Below are positions 41,906-51,802 of a stretch of DNA of 64,000 nt, in pieces. Position 1 is the first letter of the stretch. Each line of letters begins with the position of its first letter. Where the stretch lies: the NCBI GenBank assembly GCA_963281255.1, contig OY725488.1, positions 7,289,524 to 7,353,523 on the forward strand. The letters are read 5' to 3'. A program made the translations under genes and the position numbers. The notes under the pieces are model-generated. The model made no database searches and was not told where the DNA came from. It was given only the letters and a program-made list of their open reading frames with translations. The stretch is from Aphrocallistes beatrix. Taxonomy: Eukaryota > Porifera > Hexactinellida > Sceptrulophora > Aphrocallistidae.

Positions 41906-43972
41906 ATGAACGATTCAGCAGCTGCTGGTAAGGAGGAGACCTCTCCCTCTCCAGCCCAATCTGCCACCGCTAAGCTAGATACCCTGTCCAGAGACGATCT
42001 AATAAAGTTCGTGAAGAAGCAAGCTGTCACGATCAAGACCTTGAAAAATAAAGTCGTCAGTTCAGAGCAACCAGGGTTTAAATCAAGTTTAGACGCCGCG
42101 GAAGAATACTCAGTGTTGAAATCTGAGAGGGATGTGCTCTATCAGAAATACAAGGCACTCAGCTCAGAGAAAGAGCGATTGGAGGAGATGCAATCTCTAG
42201 CCAAACTCAAGGAATCTAAGGAAAGAGATTCTAGCGAATTAGCTCAGGGGGAAGATGACACTCTTACCAGGAAAACGAAGAAAGAGGAAGAAAGTATGAT
42301 AGAATTACAAAAGCAGATCAAAGGTCTACAGGGGGAACTGAGTCGGTCTGAGAGTGAGTGCGCTTCACTCAGGAGCAGAACCAGCGACGAGTTAGCCGGC
42401 AAACTAGAGGCTTCCGAGCAGAAACTGAAGCTGTTAGACCTCGAGCTGTCGGACTATCAGAGAAACAGCAAGCAGTTAGATGTGGAGAACTCTCGACTGA
42501 AGGAGAAGTTGAGAGCCAATGAGGACGTGTTAAGAGAGGGAATTTCTGAGAAAGAACTTGTGTTGGAGCAGGTAAGAAAGGCGGAGTCAGAGAGCTCAAA
42601 TCTTACAAAGGAGCGAGACGACCTTTTGAAGCAGATACGGCAGCAGACAAGCAGTGCTGATGAGATGAGAGCTGAACTGGAGAGGGAGAAGAGGGCGAGA
42701 GAGGAGGCGAAGACAGAGGCAGAACAGGTGCGGTGTGAGTGGGAGGAGCACAAGTTGTACAGTCAGGAGCTGGAGGTCAGAGTACACGAGACTCAAGCTG
42801 TCTCTCAAAGAAAGGGCGAGCAGCTACTAGATGAGATGGATAAGTTGCAGAGGAAGAACTCGGAGTTGGAGAAGAAGCTGAGTGAGAGTACCGCTGCGCT
42901 GGATTCCTCCGTGTCCGAGTACGAGAACTATAAAATCCGCGTGCACGGAGTTCTGAAGCAGAAGTCCGAGCTAGTCAGCTCTACACAGCAGCTCCAGCAA
43001 GAGGTGGCCTCTCTCGAAACTCGGAATTCAGAACTTCTCAGTGACTCGCAGAGAAGAGACGACGAAATCTCTAAATTGAGCGCGGAAGTAGCGCGACTGA
43101 GAGAAGAGTTGGGCAGCGTGGAGGAGAGACGCGTCCGCTCCGAGCAGGCCAGTCTGTCTCGCGTGGAGAGTCTGCACACGAGCAAGAACGAGCAGATCGG
43201 CCGACAGGTGGACGAGATCCACCGCTTGCACGAACAGGTGGAGAGTCTGAAGCAGACGGAGCAGCAGATGGAGCAGTCCTACGACAAGCAGATCCAGGGC
43301 CTCCAGCGGGCGCACCAGGAGAAGATGACCGCTCTCCAGCAGGAGAACCTCCGTCTGCAGGACATCCTGCGCGCCGATGAGGCAGCGGAACTCCCGCCCT
43401 GTGGCTCCCAGCAGCGGACGCAGGGGGAAGGAATGGAACGGGAGTACTTCCCGCTGCCCTCAAAGCAGGATTCCTTGCCCTCCTCGCCTCCCGGGTCAAG
43501 CCGCGGGTTCTACCTGGAGAGGTTGCTCTCCAGCGGACCTGAGCACCACACCCCCACTCCCGAGCAGAGCTCGGAGAGGGCGGACTCCCTAGCCCACGAG
43601 GTCGCTGCTTCTCAGAGACAGCTGCGCCACCTGAGTGAGCTGCTGAGGGAGAGCGAGAGCGGCGGGATGCTGCTGGAGCAGCAGGCCAAGCTTCTCAAGG
43701 AAGAGATACGGCGGTTAGAGAGGAATTCAAAGAGAGGTGAACACCTGGAGTCTCTAGAGTACCTCAAAAATGTGGTCGTGCAGTTCCTAACCACCAGCTC
43801 CTGCAGACACGAGATGCTCCCTGTCCTACAGACGCTGCTGCAGCTGTGTCCCGAGGAGGTGGACTCCATCCAGACGGAGATAGCTACAGCCGATCAGTTG
43901 AAGAAGAATGTAGCCAACTCCGCCTCCTTTGCCTGGTCCTCATACGACCCCACCAACATCAATATTGTGTGA
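41906..43972 (+). CDS. GCC2: GRIP-domain golgin, GCC2 (GCC185)-like
   Basis: An intronless gene of 688 residues; human GCC185 is about 1680, so this is a short golgin. Golgins of this class tether vesicles at the trans-Golgi through ARL1 and Rab binding. The N-terminal phrase KLDTLSRDDLIKFVKKQ matches the start of GCC2 (LETLPKEDLIKFAKKQ). Residues ~100-500 are an almost unbroken coiled coil rich in Glu, Lys, Gln and Ser. A Pro/Ser-rich break follows at ~515-560. The C-terminal GRIP domain (about 610-655) has EYLKNVVVQFL, including the Tyr needed for ARL1 binding, and MLPVLQTLLQLCPEE. A TATA-like TATAAGTAG lies 66 bases upstream of the ATG, and an AATAAA follows at about 44043. The length leaves some doubt over orthology, not over the family. 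Confidence 0.85.
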   Translation: MNDSAAAGKEETSPSPAQSATAKLDTLSRDDLIKFVKKQAVTIKTLKNKVVSSEQPGFKSSLDAAEEYSVLKSERDVLYQKYKALSSEKERLEEMQSLAKLKESKERDSSELAQGEDDTLTRKTKKEEESMIELQKQIKGLQGELSRSESECASLRSRTSDELAGKLEASEQKLKLLDLELSDYQRNSKQLDVENSRLKEKLRANEDVLREGISEKELVLEQVRKAESESSNLTKERDDLLKQIRQQTSSADEMRAELEREKRAREEAKTEAEQVRCEWEEHKLYSQELEVRVHETQAVSQRKGEQLLDEMDKLQRKNSELEKKLSESTAALDSSVSEYENYKIRVHGVLKQKSELVSSTQQLQQEVASLETRNSELLSDSQRRDDEISKLSAEVARLREELGSVEERRVRSEQASLSRVESLHTSKNEQIGRQVDEIHRLHEQVESLKQTEQQMEQSYDKQIQGLQRAHQEKMTALQQENLRLQDILRADEAAELPPCGSQQRTQGEGMEREYFPLPSKQDSLPSSPPGSSRGFYLERLLSSGPEHHTPTPEQSSERADSLAHEVAASQRQLRHLSELLRESESGGMLLEQQAKLLKEEIRRLERNSKRGEHLESLEYLKNVVVQFLTTSSCRHEMLPVLQTLLQLCPEEVDSIQTEIATADQLKKNVANSASFAWSSYDPTNINIV

Positions 43973-44202
43973 GATGCACTCAGCCAAGATTGTTCCTATT
44001 TCCATCATGTAATACTATGTCATGGTTTTTTTCTTTCATTTTAATAAATCCATTCCTTCCACCACCTCCTCACATGTAACTTCATCGTTTATCTGAGTTG
44101 TTACTTTTGTGGGTGACGATTACTGTACTATTTTAAAGCATAACAAACCTCAGGAAGGATTGGATATGAAAAAAATGTGTTTAAATTAGATTTTTTCGAC
44201 TC

Positions 44203-45144
44203 ATGGCGATGGACACTGGAGAAATAATAAATTCTAAAACCGGCGCTTGTCACCCAGAGATCCAAGATGACTTAACAACCCGCAGACAGCTCAGACAGAA
44301 GTATCGCGACGTGATTCGAGACACGAGGAAGGAGAGCAAGAATTTGGCAGTTCCTTCGGATGACCGCCTCTTCGAGAAGGTCCAATGTTCCTCTGAGCTA
44401 TTCCAGAATGTGCGCCAGGCGCGGGAGGGAGTGTTGGACTCACAGCTGCTCCGACTCGTGTCAGACATCGGCAAAGCAAAGGCAGACGCTTTTCAAGCAG
44501 AGTCCGTTTCATTTGATGATATAATTTTTATTTCCAAGTTACAAGGTCTCCTCTCATTCACTCCAGGATCTGGCGCCAAGCAGACCAGCAATTCCTGGAA
44601 TAAAATTGTGGGTGTGTGCCAACCACTTCTCGTCTCCTGTCCTCCTTCCATGACCACCATGAGGGGGAGTATGGAGGTGTCCGCCCCCAAGATTCGAGCA
44701 AAGACAGAGCGCACTCAGACTCGAGACAAGTCTCAAGTTGTCTCGAAGCCTAAAGTTGTGACGAAGTCAGATATTTCTCGTTGTGATGACACAAAGACAG
44801 CTGTCGAGTGGTTGTACAAGTGTTTGCATTTGGCGTGTGAAGAGGAAGGAGGAGAGGTGTTAATTTGGGACTTTGTGATCGACCCCAAAAGCTACACGGC
44901 CACTGTGGAGAACTTGTTTCATCTAACTTTCCTCATCAAAGATGGGAGGTCTGACCTATTCGAACAAGATAACAGTATCTACTTGAGAGCTCGCAAGAGT
45001 AGTTCCGAGCAAGAACTCGCTCAGAGACACCACAGACAATTCGTTTTCTCTCTTGATTTTGAGCGATGGGAACAGCTGAAAGAGGAATATAGTATTCAAG
45101 AAGCGATGGTGCCTAAAAATGAACATGGAACGTCGAGGAACTAA
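44203..45144 (+). CDS. NSMCE4A: NSMCE4A (NSE4), kleisin of the SMC5/6 complex
   Basis: A single exon encodes 313 residues, near the usual 300-385. NSE4 is the kleisin subunit that bridges the heads of SMC5 and SMC6 in the nuclear complex for DNA repair and replication-stress response. The N-terminal kleisin part has RRQLRQKYRDVI and QNVRQAREGVLDSQLLRLVSD, matching human RRQIRHQYRALI and SRAREAVLDAHFLVLASD. The C-terminal NSE4 domain (about residues 195-300) has WDFVIDPKSYTATVENLFHL, followed by FLIKDGR and ending in FSLDFERWEQL. All appear in the family's order. The Ser/Lys-rich middle is a variable linker. The ATG at 44203 is followed by MAMDTGE, with a second Met two codons later. It sits among other nuclear housekeeping genes on the same strand. 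Confidence 0.92.
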   Translation: MAMDTGEIINSKTGACHPEIQDDLTTRRQLRQKYRDVIRDTRKESKNLAVPSDDRLFEKVQCSSELFQNVRQAREGVLDSQLLRLVSDIGKAKADAFQAESVSFDDIIFISKLQGLLSFTPGSGAKQTSNSWNKIVGVCQPLLVSCPPSMTTMRGSMEVSAPKIRAKTERTQTRDKSQVVSKPKVVTKSDISRCDDTKTAVEWLYKCLHLACEEEGGEVLIWDFVIDPKSYTATVENLFHLTFLIKDGRSDLFEQDNSIYLRARKSSSEQELAQRHHRQFVFSLDFERWEQLKEEYSIQEAMVPKNEHGTSRN

Positions 45145-45569
45145 CAAACCGCATTGAGCTCGTCCTGCCCTTGCCACCACTTGAGTTATAATCGGAGACT
45201 TCAGTACCTAATTAGTTAGTACTCAAATCTATTCAGTTTTTGAGTTTATTAGAGCATTTTAAGAGTTTTATTTGCTATTCAGAAATTTGATCATCTGCTA
45301 CGACATTTGGAATTTGAATCATCAAACCGAAATTATTTTATTCTTAGTGAACTTTACAGCAGTATACCAAAATACTAGTTTGTCCCGTAACCGACTTCAA
45401 TTAGTTAGTCGTGTCGATTAAAACCTGAACGATTTCACCGTTATTACAGTTTTGTACATCTAGCATCGTACTAAGCACCTTTTCCACGATTCATTGATTA
45501 TAACATTACACCAGTTCTCGAATTAATATATAAGTTTATTGACACGATTAAATAACTGTTTAGACTGTG
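45145..45569. other. Spacer with a TATA-like box upstream of LARP7
   Basis: AT-rich, no gene. TATATAAG at 45527-45534 lies 36-43 bases before the LARP7 ATG, a plausible core promoter with a very short 5'UTR. Confidence 0.35.
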
Positions 45570-46841
45570 ATGGAAATAGATGAGGTTCCAAAGTCAGGTA
45601 CCAACACCTCTGATGTCCCCGAAACATCACTTCCGGTCGGGTTTAGTAAGCGGAAACTAAAGAAGGTACGGAACCAACTCGAGTTCTATTTCAGTTCCAC
45701 CAACCTCTTGAAAGACACATACTTACAGCAGCACATGTCCCCTCCCATGAGCCAGCAGCAGTCGGAGCTAGGGCGCGGCTACGTGGAGCTAGATCTGCTC
45801 ACTCAGTTCGGCGTTGTGAGGGAGCTCACAGGCGGGAATGTTGAGGCGGTGCGTAGAGGGGCGGAACTCTCCCCTCACTTAGAACTGTCGGAAGATGGGA
45901 GGTGCGTCAGGAGGAAGGAACCAGTCACCCCTCTCTCTGAAGAAGAAGTCACGCTTAGGACCATTTACGTAGAGCACTTCCCTCCTAAGCTGAACTCTCA
46001 ACAAGCGCTACAGAAGTTGTTCTCCAAATACGGAGCTGTCACTTATGTTTCACTTCCACATTACAGAACAAAGAATTGCAAGAGCAAGCAAGCTCCCATC
46101 TCGAAGGGATTCGCTTTTATAGAATTCTCTTCTCCTCATTCCGTAGCCAGAGCCGTATCCGCACTACGAGCTAACCAGAATGTTCTAACTGAGAGAGACA
46201 GTGACGTCTCTGAGTTGGAACTTGCTCCACTCAACAATAGTCTCGCCTTGAAACACAGTCCTCCTGTGAAGTTCGGTAAAGACCTCACTAACAAGTCTAA
46301 CAAAACGGCGCAGAACAGAAAGAGGCGCTATGATGTAGAGGAAGTAGGCGAGGAAGCATCCACCTGCCAGGAGGTAAAGAGAAATAAATTCGATTCAGGC
46401 ACCTCCCAAACACCTCTTCCTGTTAATCCACCTTTAGAAGGGAGAGAGAGGAGAGAGGGTGAGGCTACTGAGGGTATGGAAGAGGGTATCACAGCTGTAA
46501 AGAAGAAAGTGAGAAACAGACTGAGACGTAAGAAGCGACTGCGAGAGAAGAAGATGTTGATACCAAACCTGCGGAAGCACACTGACAAGTGTGCTGTGAC
46601 ACATCCTATGAGGGTTATGACAAAGTCGCAGTGGCTCGGCATGAAATCCGAGTTTAAATCCGCACAGAAGGAATGCTTGGGGCAACTAAAACAAGTCAAC
46701 AAGCAGGCGAGACTCAATGCTAGTCTCATGCCTAGGGAAGAACAGATGGAATGCGAGAAGAAAGGAGAATCTGAGAAAGAGCGAGGATGCGACAAGATCC
46801 TAAGCCAGTGCATGCAGATAGCAAAAAGTTTTAAACACTAG
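45570..46841 (+). CDS. LARP7: LARP7-like La-related protein, no C-terminal RRM
   Basis: A single exon encodes 423 residues against 582 in human. LARP7 binds the 3' end of 7SK RNA, keeps the 7SK particle stable and so controls P-TEFb; it also acts on U6. The La motif (about 25-115) has the aromatic phrase RNQLEFYFSSTNLLKDTYLQ. RRM1 follows (about 130-200): RTIYVEHFPP for RNP2 and KGFAFIEFSSPHSVARAV for RNP1. A basic Lys/Arg stretch (VRNRLRRKKRLREKK) comes next, then a block around TKSQWLGMKSEF that aligns with the linker before the second RRM in human. The protein then ends without the C-terminal xRRM that contacts the 7SK hairpin. A continuation in a downstream exon was not found. The ATG at 45570 follows a near-cognate GTG. 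Confidence 0.85.
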   Translation: MEIDEVPKSGTNTSDVPETSLPVGFSKRKLKKVRNQLEFYFSSTNLLKDTYLQQHMSPPMSQQQSELGRGYVELDLLTQFGVVRELTGGNVEAVRRGAELSPHLELSEDGRCVRRKEPVTPLSEEEVTLRTIYVEHFPPKLNSQQALQKLFSKYGAVTYVSLPHYRTKNCKSKQAPISKGFAFIEFSSPHSVARAVSALRANQNVLTERDSDVSELELAPLNNSLALKHSPPVKFGKDLTNKSNKTAQNRKRRYDVEEVGEEASTCQEVKRNKFDSGTSQTPLPVNPPLEGRERREGEATEGMEEGITAVKKKVRNRLRRKKRLREKKMLIPNLRKHTDKCAVTHPMRVMTKSQWLGMKSEFKSAQKECLGQLKQVNKQARLNASLMPREEQMECEKKGESEKERGCDKILSQCMQIAKSFKH

Positions 46842-47162
46842 CAAGGTACCATCTGGGGTACAGTCCTGTAATATTTTTACGTTTCAATTGGTCACTGAGA
46901 TGTACATAGAGTGCCTACTCTATTCATTAATTGGGGGTATTGTCCTATTTGATTTCACAATAATAAATATCTGCGTATTATACTAGTACATTAGCTTTGT
47001 TAGAGGCGTAAAAGAGGAAATTCCTGTTGGAATGATAAACAGCTGTGAAGAATTAAGGCAATTCTATTTACGCATGTATCCATTGTTCAAGTCTAGTTCG
47101 ATAGAAAGGTTCTCCCTAGACAAACCATCTCTATACGTATCCGTGGTGTGCTGGTTAGGTCG
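46842..47162. other. Spacer with LARP7 polyadenylation-type signal
   Basis: CAATAATAAATATC near 46961-46972 contains AATAAA and probably ends the LARP7 transcript. Nothing else is recognised before the PGM3 start. Confidence 0.35.
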
Positions 47163-48845
47163 ATGGCGTCTAATGAGTCCGCTAGTCTGGGGAAATTCCT
47201 CGCGGGGATAGAGAAAAGCATTTCGCGGTACCCTCCGAGAGAAGGCAGCTTCTCCTACGGGACGGCTGGATTCCGCACTTTAGCTGACAAGCTCCCCTCA
47301 GTGGTCAACCGAATGGGCGTCCTCGCCACGCTGCGCTCACTGGCCAGAGGGGGCGCGGTTGTGGGAGCGGTGGTGACCGCGTCTCACAACCCTCTCTTCG
47401 ACAACGGAGTGAAGCTGGTGGATCCAGACGGGGGCATGCTGACACCCGGGTGGGAGGGGTACGCCAAGAGACTTGCTAACGCCTCGCAGTACGAAGTGCT
47501 GGTCGCCGTTTCAGATATCGTCAAGAGCGAAAAGATAGACCTCTCCCTCCGTGGCAGAGTCCTAGTAGCTCGCGACACGCGCCCCAGCGGAGAATCGCTC
47601 TCGCAGGCACTGGTGGAGGGAGCCGAGTCTGCGGGGGCTGGCGTCACCGACATGGGAGTCCTCACGACCCCACAGCTGCACTTCTCAGTTCGATACTCTA
47701 ACTTGGGAACCAAGCCGGCCAACCTAGCGGGGTACATGGAGAACCTAGTCTCTGCGTTTAAGAAATTGGTCGAGTTAAATCCTGTCGGGAAGGAAGCACG
47801 CATTACTCCGATGAAGGTGGATTGTGCGAACGGTGTAGGAGCCATGCACCTAAGACGTCTGTCGGAGATGCTACACCCCCTCGCGGAATATCACATCTGT
47901 AACGACGGGAGTGAGGGGGTCTTGAACGATGGGTGTGGAGCGGAGCACGTCAAGAGCCAGCAAACCTACCCTGCGGGATTTAAAGTGAACCCAGGGGAGC
48001 AGTGTTGCTCCTTTGACGGAGATGCGGATCGAATAATGTTCTTCTACAAGGAAGAGGGCGATGCCGCGGGCTCTCAGCTAGAGAGAGAGGGGTTTAGACT
48101 GCTGGACGGGGATAGAATGGCCTCTTTGCTAGCTGGGTTCATTGGGAATTACGTCACAGAGGCTGGGCTGTCTCAAGAGCTGAGCATGATAGTGGTACAG
48201 ACAGCCTATGCTAACGGAAACTCCACTGCATACCTGAGAGACCAGCTTAAGCTGGAGGTCGCCTGTACCCCGACAGGAGTTAAGTTCCTGCACAAGAAGG
48301 CGCTAGAGCACGATGTAGGTCTCTACTTCGAAGCTAACGGCCACGGAACCGTACTGTTCAGTGAGAAAGCCCTCGATCTGATTCGAGCAGGAATGAACTC
48401 ACACCCAGATCCCACCTCTTCTCCAAAAGCTCGCGCACTGCATATACTGCTGCACCTGTCCGACCTCCTGAACCAGGCGGTGGGGGACTCACTCAGCGAC
48501 CTCCTAGCGGTACAGGTCGCTCTCCTCTACCGCGGGTGGGGGTACAGAGACTGGCTAAATTGTTACTCAGATCTACCGAACCGACTCTCTAAGGTGAAGG
48601 TACGCGACAGGAATGTAATCACTACAACTGACGCCGAGCGCAAGTGTGTCACACCTCCGGGACTACAGGAAGCTATCAACAGAATGGTGAAAGAGGTCTC
48701 AAAGGGACGCGCATTCGTGCGCCCTTCAGGGACAGAGGACATCGTGCGGGTGTATGCTGAGGCAGAGACACAGACGCTCACTGACGAACTCAGCGGAAGT
48801 GTGTTTGCTGCCGTGTTTGAGCTTGCTGGAGGAGTAGATAAGTGA
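47163..48845 (+). CDS. PGM3: Phosphoacetylglucosamine mutase (PGM3/AGM1)
   Basis: An intronless gene of 560 residues; human PGM3 has 542. It interconverts N-acetylglucosamine-6-phosphate and -1-phosphate in the hexosamine pathway, feeding UDP-GlcNAc for glycoproteins, GPI anchors and chitin. All four active-site loops are present. The phosphoserine loop is TASHNP (Ser74). The magnesium loop is DGDADR. The sugar-binding loop is EANGHGT. The phosphate-binding loop is RPSGTED near the C-terminus. The N-terminal phrase YGTAGFRT is typical. The ATG at 47163 (MASNESA) is preferred to an upstream in-frame GTG at 47148. It converges with the V-ATPase subunit e gene on the other strand, 372 bases downstream. 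Confidence 0.95.
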   Translation: MASNESASLGKFLAGIEKSISRYPPREGSFSYGTAGFRTLADKLPSVVNRMGVLATLRSLARGGAVVGAVVTASHNPLFDNGVKLVDPDGGMLTPGWEGYAKRLANASQYEVLVAVSDIVKSEKIDLSLRGRVLVARDTRPSGESLSQALVEGAESAGAGVTDMGVLTTPQLHFSVRYSNLGTKPANLAGYMENLVSAFKKLVELNPVGKEARITPMKVDCANGVGAMHLRRLSEMLHPLAEYHICNDGSEGVLNDGCGAEHVKSQQTYPAGFKVNPGEQCCSFDGDADRIMFFYKEEGDAAGSQLEREGFRLLDGDRMASLLAGFIGNYVTEAGLSQELSMIVVQTAYANGNSTAYLRDQLKLEVACTPTGVKFLHKKALEHDVGLYFEANGHGTVLFSEKALDLIRAGMNSHPDPTSSPKARALHILLHLSDLLNQAVGDSLSDLLAVQVALLYRGWGYRDWLNCYSDLPNRLSKVKVRDRNVITTTDAERKCVTPPGLQEAINRMVKEVSKGRAFVRPSGTEDIVRVYAEAETQTLTDELSGSVFAAVFELAGGVDK

Positions 48846-49217
48846 AAGCGCATTTCTTTTCAGTTAAGTCACCCTTTGTCATCAAGTTTCAATTCTAGAA
48901 TTCTTATCTCAGCTAGATGGTGACATCCAGAGGTAAATACAATTCTCTTAAATATATTTATTGCGCATTATGTTAATTAAGTTTCGCAATCTATTGCGTT
49001 TTTATTTTCCTTCTTAAAGTTTACGTTAATGACTTTACAGTTCCGGGGTAAAGCTAGGATTGTGCTATTTCATATATGAATTAATATACCAGGTGAATGT
49101 TAATGTAATATTAATTTCACATCAGTATGTACATGATGCAGTAAATAGTAATCTCTCAAGTTTAGTTGCCTAAAAGAATAAAGTATGTTTCTTGGCTCTA
49201 GAGTCGTGACATCTCTC
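48846..49217. other. Shared 3' spacer between PGM3 and ATP6V0E (convergent genes)
   Basis: AT-rich, with TTAAATATATTTATTG near 48951 and no coding sequence. It must hold the 3' ends of both convergent transcripts, which may overlap. Confidence 0.4.
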
Positions 49218-49499
49218 TCAATCAGAAAGGTGGATCTCTGCTCCATTCCATTGCCTTGCGATGTGCTCGAGTTCATGTGATTTGAGGATTGGACCGATGA
49301 GAGGGTTGAGCTGTACCAAGAAAGCGATAAGCCAAAATAAGTAGCAGCAGATAGCTGTGGTGACCAGCATTGTCTGTATGATTCCTGCGTTGTATTTGCC
49401 ACGCAGGACGAATAAGACTCCTGGCAAAACCACCCCGATGATTAACCAAAAGGCAGTCACCGAGGGTAAAGCAAGTATGAGCGTTGTCAATTCAATCAT
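49218..49499 (-). CDS. ATP6V0E1: V-type proton ATPase subunit e (ATP6V0E)
   Basis: A single exon encodes 93 residues; the human protein has 81. Subunit e is a small hydrophobic component of the membrane V0 sector of the proton pump of lysosomes, Golgi and secretory membranes. Two membrane helices are clear: about 8-30 ([20 protein letters not shown]) and about 41-64. The second contains the family's hallmark [24 protein letters not shown] (human [24 protein letters not shown]); it is followed by GPIL. The ATG at 49499 gives the expected short N-terminus; an in-frame TTG upstream was rejected. Its 5' side faces UBE2L3 divergently across about 820 bases. Confidence 0.9.
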   Translation of the reverse strand: [93 protein letters not shown]

Positions 49500-50319
49500 T
49501 GTCTCTTGAAGCAAATTCGATCTCTCTCCGAGTGTTAAAGGCTAACTAGAATATAAACCTAATTAAAATACGTCTCCGAATAGACAATACCAGTAGTGAA
49601 TAGGCAGATGCGCTGAATCAGCCATAAGGGGAAAACATAGGCTAAAGCACCACATATGGATTTCTTTGCTAGTTACTCTATCAACTTAAATGATACATAC
49701 AAGTATCATGCCATACACCACTCAATGAAATCTTATCCCAATGATACAAGATTATCTGTAAGGGGATAGGCAAAGCCTATCAACATAAGAGCGCGTCGTA
49801 AATTTAGAGTTTATTTAAATACTGTGCATATGAGCATGCTTCTAATCAGAAATTTCTCGTTTTATTTTCAAACCATTGGATACCTTCAAATTTCCAGGGT
49901 AAGTTTTCAGCTTCGAAGAGTAGGAACTCCATTATGTGCTAAGCCAGTTCCGAATACAATTATAATTGTTGATAGTAAGTAGTAGTAGATTTAATTTTTT
50001 TGAAATTTATCGTAAATTAAATTAAGAACTGTTATAAGATCTGGGGACTAAAAAGTCTTATTATCCACATACATAGGTCTATAAGTATCCATATACAAAA
50101 TATGACGCGACATCAATGAAATCATTTTTCATGGTCCACGGAAATAAATTCATTTTACCTCTCACGTTGAGATTGTTGTGAGTGGAGGGTTGTCTTGTAC
50201 ATTTGCTCACGCTGCACAGTTATGGGAGAAATCAATCTGGATTCTCTATGCACTTATTGATCTTATTATGATGTTTGCTTTCTGTTATTAGTGCAAAGAA
50301 TACCATATTAGGTAACATA
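49500..50319. other. Divergent spacer between ATP6V0E and UBE2L3
   Basis: AT-rich with no gene. It should contain the promoters of both genes. A short palindrome, GATAGGCAAAGCCTATC, lies near 49764-49780. No other structure was recognised. Confidence 0.4.
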
Positions 50320-50790
50320 ATGGCTGGAAAAGGTGGCAAAAGAATTACAAAGGAACTCACGGACATAAAAAAAAATGCCCTTCCTCCAGGCATAGATTCG
50401 ATTACAGTTGACGATACGAACATGCTCTGTTGGAAAATCTTATTGGCACCACTCCATGCACCTTACGATAAGGGCTCCTTCCGAGTACACGTTGACTTTT
50501 CTGCTGAATACCCTTTTAAACCCCCGAAAGTTAATTTTAGGACGCCGATATACCATCCAAACGTAGACGAGAAGGGGCAAATTTGCCTACCGATAATCGC
50601 TCCAGAGAACTGGAAACCAGCCACGAAGATGGACCAAGTGCTGCGGGTGCTCACTGATATCATCAAAGACCCAGAGCCGGAGCACCCCCTCCGCGCTGAG
50701 CTGGCGGAGGAGTTCGTGAAGAACCGAGCATTGTTCAATAAAAACGCTGAGGCTCAAACACTTAAATCGGCAGAACCAAGGCCGACTTGA
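50320..50790 (+). CDS. UBE2L3: Ubiquitin-conjugating enzyme E2 L3-like (UBCH7)
   Basis: A single exon encodes 156 residues; human UBE2L3 has 154. This E2 passes ubiquitin to HECT and RBR ligases such as HOIP and Parkin and lacks reactivity towards lysine. The match runs the full length: [13 protein letters not shown], then [23 protein letters not shown] with catalytic Cys89, [13 protein letters not shown], and [16 protein letters not shown]. The HPN motif is intact. The ATG at 50320 ([18 protein letters not shown]) aligns with the human N-terminus; an upstream in-frame TTG is ignored. It is a partner of RBR ligases that build the chains CYLD removes, although distance in the window gives no evidence of co-regulation. 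Confidence 0.94.
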   Translation: MAGKGGKRITKELTDIKKNALPPGIDSITVDDTNMLCWKILLAPLHAPYDKGSFRVHVDFSAEYPFKPPKVNFRTPIYHPNVDEKGQICLPIIAPENWKPATKMDQVLRVLTDIIKDPEPEHPLRAELAEEFVKNRALFNKNAEAQTLKSAEPRPT

Positions 50791-51257
50791 TAAGAAATAA
50801 TTGTGTACATATAAACTTAGTGTGCTCGTTAGGAACCTGTTAGCCGTTCTTATTCATGACATGTTTGATTGGCCTGTTCTCTGTGACTGAGACCCATAAG
50901 AGATGCTTTTTATTATGTATTTCTCAATATACCAACTAGTAGGAGTAGTTATGTGTTCATTTTCAACTTATCTATAGATTATAGATTACTAGGTAATAGG
51001 TTATATACTCTGTCTAATATTACTTGTACTTATAAAATGTTTTGTGAACCTTTATCTCTCTCTGTAAATCTTTCTTATCCACGCGGCTGGAATTTGTAAC
51101 CGATAAAATAAGGCATACTTGCATACATACATGATACATAAGACTTCTTTACTAGCAGGGCAGGCGATACCATGGGCGTTGTGGATGCTACCTTGTATAA
51201 AGCGGCATGTACAACCAACGTTTGGAAGCGCTGGATGTTCTTAATCTCACTATGCTC

Positions 51258-51451
51258 CAGTGCTCGACGAAATCAAAATACGGTTATGTATGGGCTATCT
51301 TAACCACCATTTTACCTTTTCTGGTGACTAATAGCCACCAAATTCTAAATACATAAATTGCTTAGTTCCACGACGCTCAGGAATTTGGTGATTTATCGTT
51401 AAAATTTGGTGGCTATCGCCACCAAACCACCAGATTTGTCGAGCACGGCTG
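51258..51451. mobile_element. MITE with CAGTGCTCGAC termini, ~194 bp
   Basis: The left end CAGTGCTCGACGAAATC pairs with the right end, whose complement is CAGCCGTGCTCGACAAATC. The inner phrase GGTGGCTATCGCCACCAAA is itself nearly palindromic. A half copy lies at 1743-1800. CAG termini suggest hAT ancestry. Confidence 0.65.
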
Positions 51452-51644
51452 TGCTCAGTAATTATTTTAAAATTCCGCTGCGTGACATCTGCACTTGTTT
51501 GTTGACTGCGCGGCACTACGTTATCGAATGGCAGTATTTCAGAACGGATTGTATAACCTTGTGTAGTGATTGCATAATAAATAATATGGGTTACTGCATA
51601 TTTGAATCTATGTAATTGAAGCTATTGACCATTTTATAACAACC

Positions 51645-51802
51645 CATGGCCGGCGCCATGTTTTATCGGCAGTGGGTATCCTAAGAGGGATTTCTCTGAA
51701 AGTGGGTGTCCATTTATGGAGGGATATACGTTGTACAATATGATAAAACAGGACGCAGTGGGTGTCTGGACACCCAGGACGCCCCCGGTGGCGCCGGCCC
51801 TG
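51645..51802. mobile_element. hAT-like MITE with GGCCGGCGCCA termini, ~158 bp
   Basis: The left end CATGGCCGGCGCCATG and right end TGGCGCCGGCCCTG form inverted repeats. Both flanks carry CAACC, a possible short target duplication. CAGGGCCGGCGCCA ends are common in hAT-type MITEs. Confidence 0.65.

Noticed and set aside
43071-43499. 142-codon minus-strand frame opposite the golgin gene
   Set aside because: It is a shadow of the GC-richer coiled-coil coding region, with Arg/Ser/Pro-rich low-complexity translation.
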